This document shows, piece by piece, positions 41,549 to 43,486 of a stretch of DNA of 43,486 bases. Position 1 is the stretch's first letter. Each line of letters begins with the position of its first letter. The position numbers were made by a program, and so were the translations under genes. This stretch comes from Rhodospirillaceae bacterium (lineage in GTDB: Bacteria; Pseudomonadota; Alphaproteobacteria; Rhodospirillales; Rhodospirillaceae): contig JAVJSV010000007.1 in assembly GCA_040219235.1 (NCBI GenBank), forward strand, positions 166,841 to 210,326, in the 5' to 3' direction. The notes beneath the pieces are model-generated. The model searched no databases and had not been told where the DNA came from. It was given only the letters and a program-made list of their open reading frames with translations.

Positions 41549-41866
41549 ATGGATGAAGACACCCGCACCAAAATTGAAGCCGCAGCCTTTAGAGGCTTGG
41601 TTCAGCATTTACAGAAACGCACCGACGTTCAAAACATTGATCTTATGGGGCTGTCCGGCTTTTGCCGAAATTGTCTCGCCAAATGGGTGAAGGCCGCATC
41701 CGAGCACTATGGTGCGCCGATGGATTACGATGAAGCTCGTGAGATCGTTTATGGCATGCCGTATGACGAGTGGAAAAAGACCCATCAAGCGCCCGCGTCA
41801 GACGCACAACAGCAACAATTCGAGGATAGCAAACCGCTGCATGCGGATATTGGTGTCGTGGAATAA
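41549..41866 (+). CDS. DUF1244 family protein
   Basis: 105 residues from the ATG at 41549, which has CGAGG 5 nt upstream and gives the usual MDEDTRTKIEAAAFR opening; an ATG five codons earlier (41534) is also possible. The core AFRGLVQHLQKRTDVQNIDLMGLSGFCRNCLAKW is highly typical, with two conserved Cys (CRNC) that may hold metal. The family is widespread in alpha- and gammaproteobacteria with no known function. A terminator follows 2 bp behind the stop. Confidence 0.92.
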   Translation: MDEDTRTKIEAAAFRGLVQHLQKRTDVQNIDLMGLSGFCRNCLAKWVKAASEHYGAPMDYDEAREIVYGMPYDEWKKTHQAPASDAQQQQFEDSKPLHADIGVVE

Positions 41867-41867
41867 G

Positions 41868-41903
41868 AAAACCCCGCTTCAGTGTTTTGAAGCAGGGTTT
41901 CTC
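41868..41903. terminator. Rho-independent terminator between DUF1244 gene and methyltransferase gene
   Basis: AAACCCCGCTTCA pairs with TGAAGCAGGGTTT around a GTGTT loop, a 13-bp stem with one C-A mismatch. A T-containing CTCTC follows on the plus strand and a run of A/T at the other end could act for the minus strand. It lies between converging genes. Confidence 0.75.
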
Positions 41904-41929
41904 TCGAACGCTTGGGTCGTGTGAGTTAG

Positions 41930-43129
41930 CTAAGCCAGCTTTTCACCATGACGCGCGCCAAAGCCTGGCATCACAGGTCTGGTTTCCTTGTTAATGGTAA
42001 ACCCGGCGCGTTCGATTTCACCTTCAAAGTCGAAGGCAACGAATTCTGGCGTCCAGGGTTCGCAATTCCAACGGTGATCCCACCAGCGACGATACTGGCT
42101 GTAAACAGCCGCCTTATCGCCTGAGGTTCTGAAGTCGATGGGATAGTAATATCCGCCTTTGCGCGTCAAACGATAGGCTTCAGCAACAAGGGCCTTATTG
42201 GCATCGGTTGGCATTTCGTGATTGATAATCAGCGACGTGACAATATCGAAATAGCCGTCTTCGAATTTTGTATCCTCGGCCAAACGTTGCGTGAAGTTGA
42301 CATCAACACCCAGGTCATTGGCCCGCATGTGGGCATAGCGGATGAGGGGGCCAGACACATCCAGGCCCCACACTTCGGCATCGGGGAAGCGCTCTTTGAG
42401 GGCAACGGTCAGGCGCCCAATGCCGCATCCCAAATCAAGAATGCGCATCACCTTGCCGTCTCTGGGCATGGGCAACCGCTCAACGGCTTTGACTTGGATT
42501 TGATCTTGTTCGTTGCTGCCTAAGAAAGAGATGCCAGCTGAGAAGCTGTTGGTACCGTGGTGGTACACGTGCCCGGCAAAGGCATCACCGACATAGCCAC
42601 CTGGCATGATATGAATTTCATGGCGGATGTAGTCGGGAATGTCCAAATCAGGATTCAATTCCAGCTTGCCCGGTCCAGCATTATCAGCAGCTTCCATTTC
42701 GGCCAGATACTTATCGGCGTTGTCATGGAAATAATCTTGAAAAACTTTCCAGGTGATTTGCTGATTGCTGATCCAAGTCCGACCGCTGGTTTGCACCAGC
42801 ATATCGTCTTTCACCAGATCCAGCGCGGCCTCCATAGAGACCTCCATCTTCGGATCTAGGCCCTTGGATTCCATGATCTGATCAATGCGGTTTCGTGCGA
42901 TTGGCGTAAACCGGCTTTGGAATTTACGAAAACCAGTCACGAAGTCGTACTTGCTTTCAAGATCCAGGTCAGGAATGCGCTCAAAACGGCCTACCGACCC
43001 ACGGTCTTCGACATCCCCAGGAGGCGTCATATTAACAGCGCTGGCGTTTGCCTTGCGTGAACCGAAGGCGGCACCAACGAACGAGCCAACCGCAGCGGTG
43101 GCGGCAAAGAGTGAACGACGATCTAACAT
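41930..43129 (-). CDS. SAM-dependent methyltransferase with Tat-like signal peptide
   Basis: 399 residues. It opens MLDRRSLFAATAAVGSFVGA, a twin-arginine, hydrophobic signal with an ANA-S cleavage site near residue 29. Residues 30-200 are an accessory region with HIMPGGYVGDAFAGHVYHHG. From about 228 comes a class I Rossmann methyltransferase: ILDLGCGIGRL (motif I), GLDVS (acidic end of strand 2), FDIVTSLIINHEMP (motif IV region) and LTRKGGYYYPIDF. AAGGAG lies 9 nt before the ATG. A methyltransferase fold behind an export signal is odd because SAM is cytosolic. It lies 33 bp after an unknown gene that runs off the window. Confidence 0.8.
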   Translation of the reverse strand: MLDRRSLFAATAAVGSFVGAAFGSRKANASAVNMTPPGDVEDRGSVGRFERIPDLDLESKYDFVTGFRKFQSRFTPIARNRIDQIMESKGLDPKMEVSMEAALDLVKDDMLVQTSGRTWISNQQITWKVFQDYFHDNADKYLAEMEAADNAGPGKLELNPDLDIPDYIRHEIHIMPGGYVGDAFAGHVYHHGTNSFSAGISFLGSNEQDQIQVKAVERLPMPRDGKVMRILDLGCGIGRLTVALKERFPDAEVWGLDVSGPLIRYAHMRANDLGVDVNFTQRLAEDTKFEDGYFDIVTSLIINHEMPTDANKALVAEAYRLTRKGGYYYPIDFRTSGDKAAVYSQYRRWWDHRWNCEPWTPEFVAFDFEGEIERAGFTINKETRPVMPGFGARHGEKLA

Positions 43130-43162
43130 GAGGTAATTCTCCTTAATCTCTTGCTCTGGGTT

Positions 43163-43486
43163 CTACCGGTTTTCGCGGGTGAATGCGGCCGACACCGGCA
43201 GATCCCCTTCACGCAGCAGCGGTGAGTAGGTCAGATCGATAAAGCGATCACGGTCCTTCTGCCACTCCGCTTCTTGCTCGGCGGTCGGCATAAAGGTTTC
43301 GATCATTTCAGCGGTCACGCCTTTCTCGGCGAGCAGGGCTTCCACAACCTTCATCCGGCGGCGGTTGGACCATACTTCAGCGCCCAGGGCGATCAGGCTG
43401 GTCATCATGTTGTCGAGAACGGGATTGCCGAGGAATACGGCGCGTTCTACGTCCGATGGAATGAAGTCCGACGCATAGGTCGGGCG
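43163..43486 (-). CDS. Unknown protein, 5' truncated by window edge
   Basis: The frame has no stop up to the right edge, giving at least 107 residues; the Met at 43408 is probably internal because the sequence before it (ASDFIPSDVERAVFLGNPVLDNM) reads as continuous coding sequence. The visible part is helical and charged (RRRMKVVEALLAEKGVTAEMIETFMP, then EQEAEWQKDRDRFIDLTYSPLL), with no motif I know. It lies immediately upstream of, and on the same strand as, the exported methyltransferase, so the two probably form an operon. Confidence 0.7.
   Translation of the reverse strand, partial: RPTYASDFIPSDVERAVFLGNPVLDNMMTSLIALGAEVWSNRRRMKVVEALLAEKGVTAEMIETFMPTAEQEAEWQKDRDRFIDLTYSPLLREGDLPVSAAFTRENR

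Overview
The window is a stretch of chromosome from a free-living alphaproteobacterium with medium-high GC. The pointers are a close DivK homologue with the ISGLE and [10 protein letters not shown] blocks, an alphaproteobacterial RpoH, a DUF1244 protein, gatCAB, an ergothioneine egtB-egtD pair, and the gene order pyrB-pyrC'-plsY-dprA-topA-rnr. I see no insertion sequence, prophage, integrase, CRISPR array, restriction system or plasmid module, and no rRNA. It is mostly core genome with a few patches of poorly characterised secreted proteins. I would place it in a Rhodospirillales-like or other marine alphaproteobacterium, but the sequence alone does not fix the order.

Layout. 0-5.1 kb (+): the end of a thioredoxin-reductase-like ferredoxin-NADP reductase, a [2Fe-2S] ferredoxin overlapping it, prfC, a RidA-family protein, a CPA2/KefB-type cation:proton antiporter with a TrkA-N domain, and a short DksA/TraR zinc-finger regulator. 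5.1-7.4 kb (-): egtB-egtD, overlapping at TAATG. 7.4-7.9 kb: the only long gene-free gap, AT-rich, with a palindrome near egtB, a terminator-like hairpin and a 24-codon ORF behind a near-perfect ribosome binding site. Then rpoH (+), a sterol-desaturase-type hydroxylase (-) and divK (+).

10.3-21.5 kb (-): a long co-directional block, read as pyrB, a dihydroorotase-like gene lacking the HxH metal motif, plsY, dprA, topA, rnr, a lipoprotein S41 peptidase and rpmG. ruvX lies upstream on the same strand, divergent from gatC-gatA-gatB (+), which is followed by a small membrane-anchored unknown and a GST. 26.5-35.9 kb is the least ordinary part: a secreted six-repeat propeller-like protein, a DUF481 outer-membrane protein, tRNA-Ser(GCU), a second GST, a VOC protein overlapping an 888-residue propeller/membrane protein, two tandem small exported proteins sharing a Cys-Glu...Leu-Pro-x-Cys motif, a two-domain VOC protein, a DUF985 cupin and a phospholipase/carboxylesterase.

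35.9-43.5 kb: an NTF2-like protein, a DEAD-box helicase, an alpha/beta hydrolase, rpmJ in the zinc-free long form, pyruvate kinase, an N-formylglutamate amidohydrolase-like protein, DUF1244, and at the right edge a SAM methyltransferase with an apparent Tat signal peptide behind an unknown gene that runs off the window. The functional themes are translation and its rescue (prfC, gatCAB, rpmG, rpmJ, tRNA), DNA/RNA maintenance (topA, dprA, rnr, ruvX, helicase), stress and redox (egtBD, rpoH, GSTs, ferredoxin pair, antiporter) and pyrimidine synthesis (pyrB plus its likely non-catalytic partner). I found no clear new multi-gene system. The best leads are the exported methyltransferase pair at the right edge, the twin CE-LPxC proteins, the orphan propeller protein, and the rpoH leader region.
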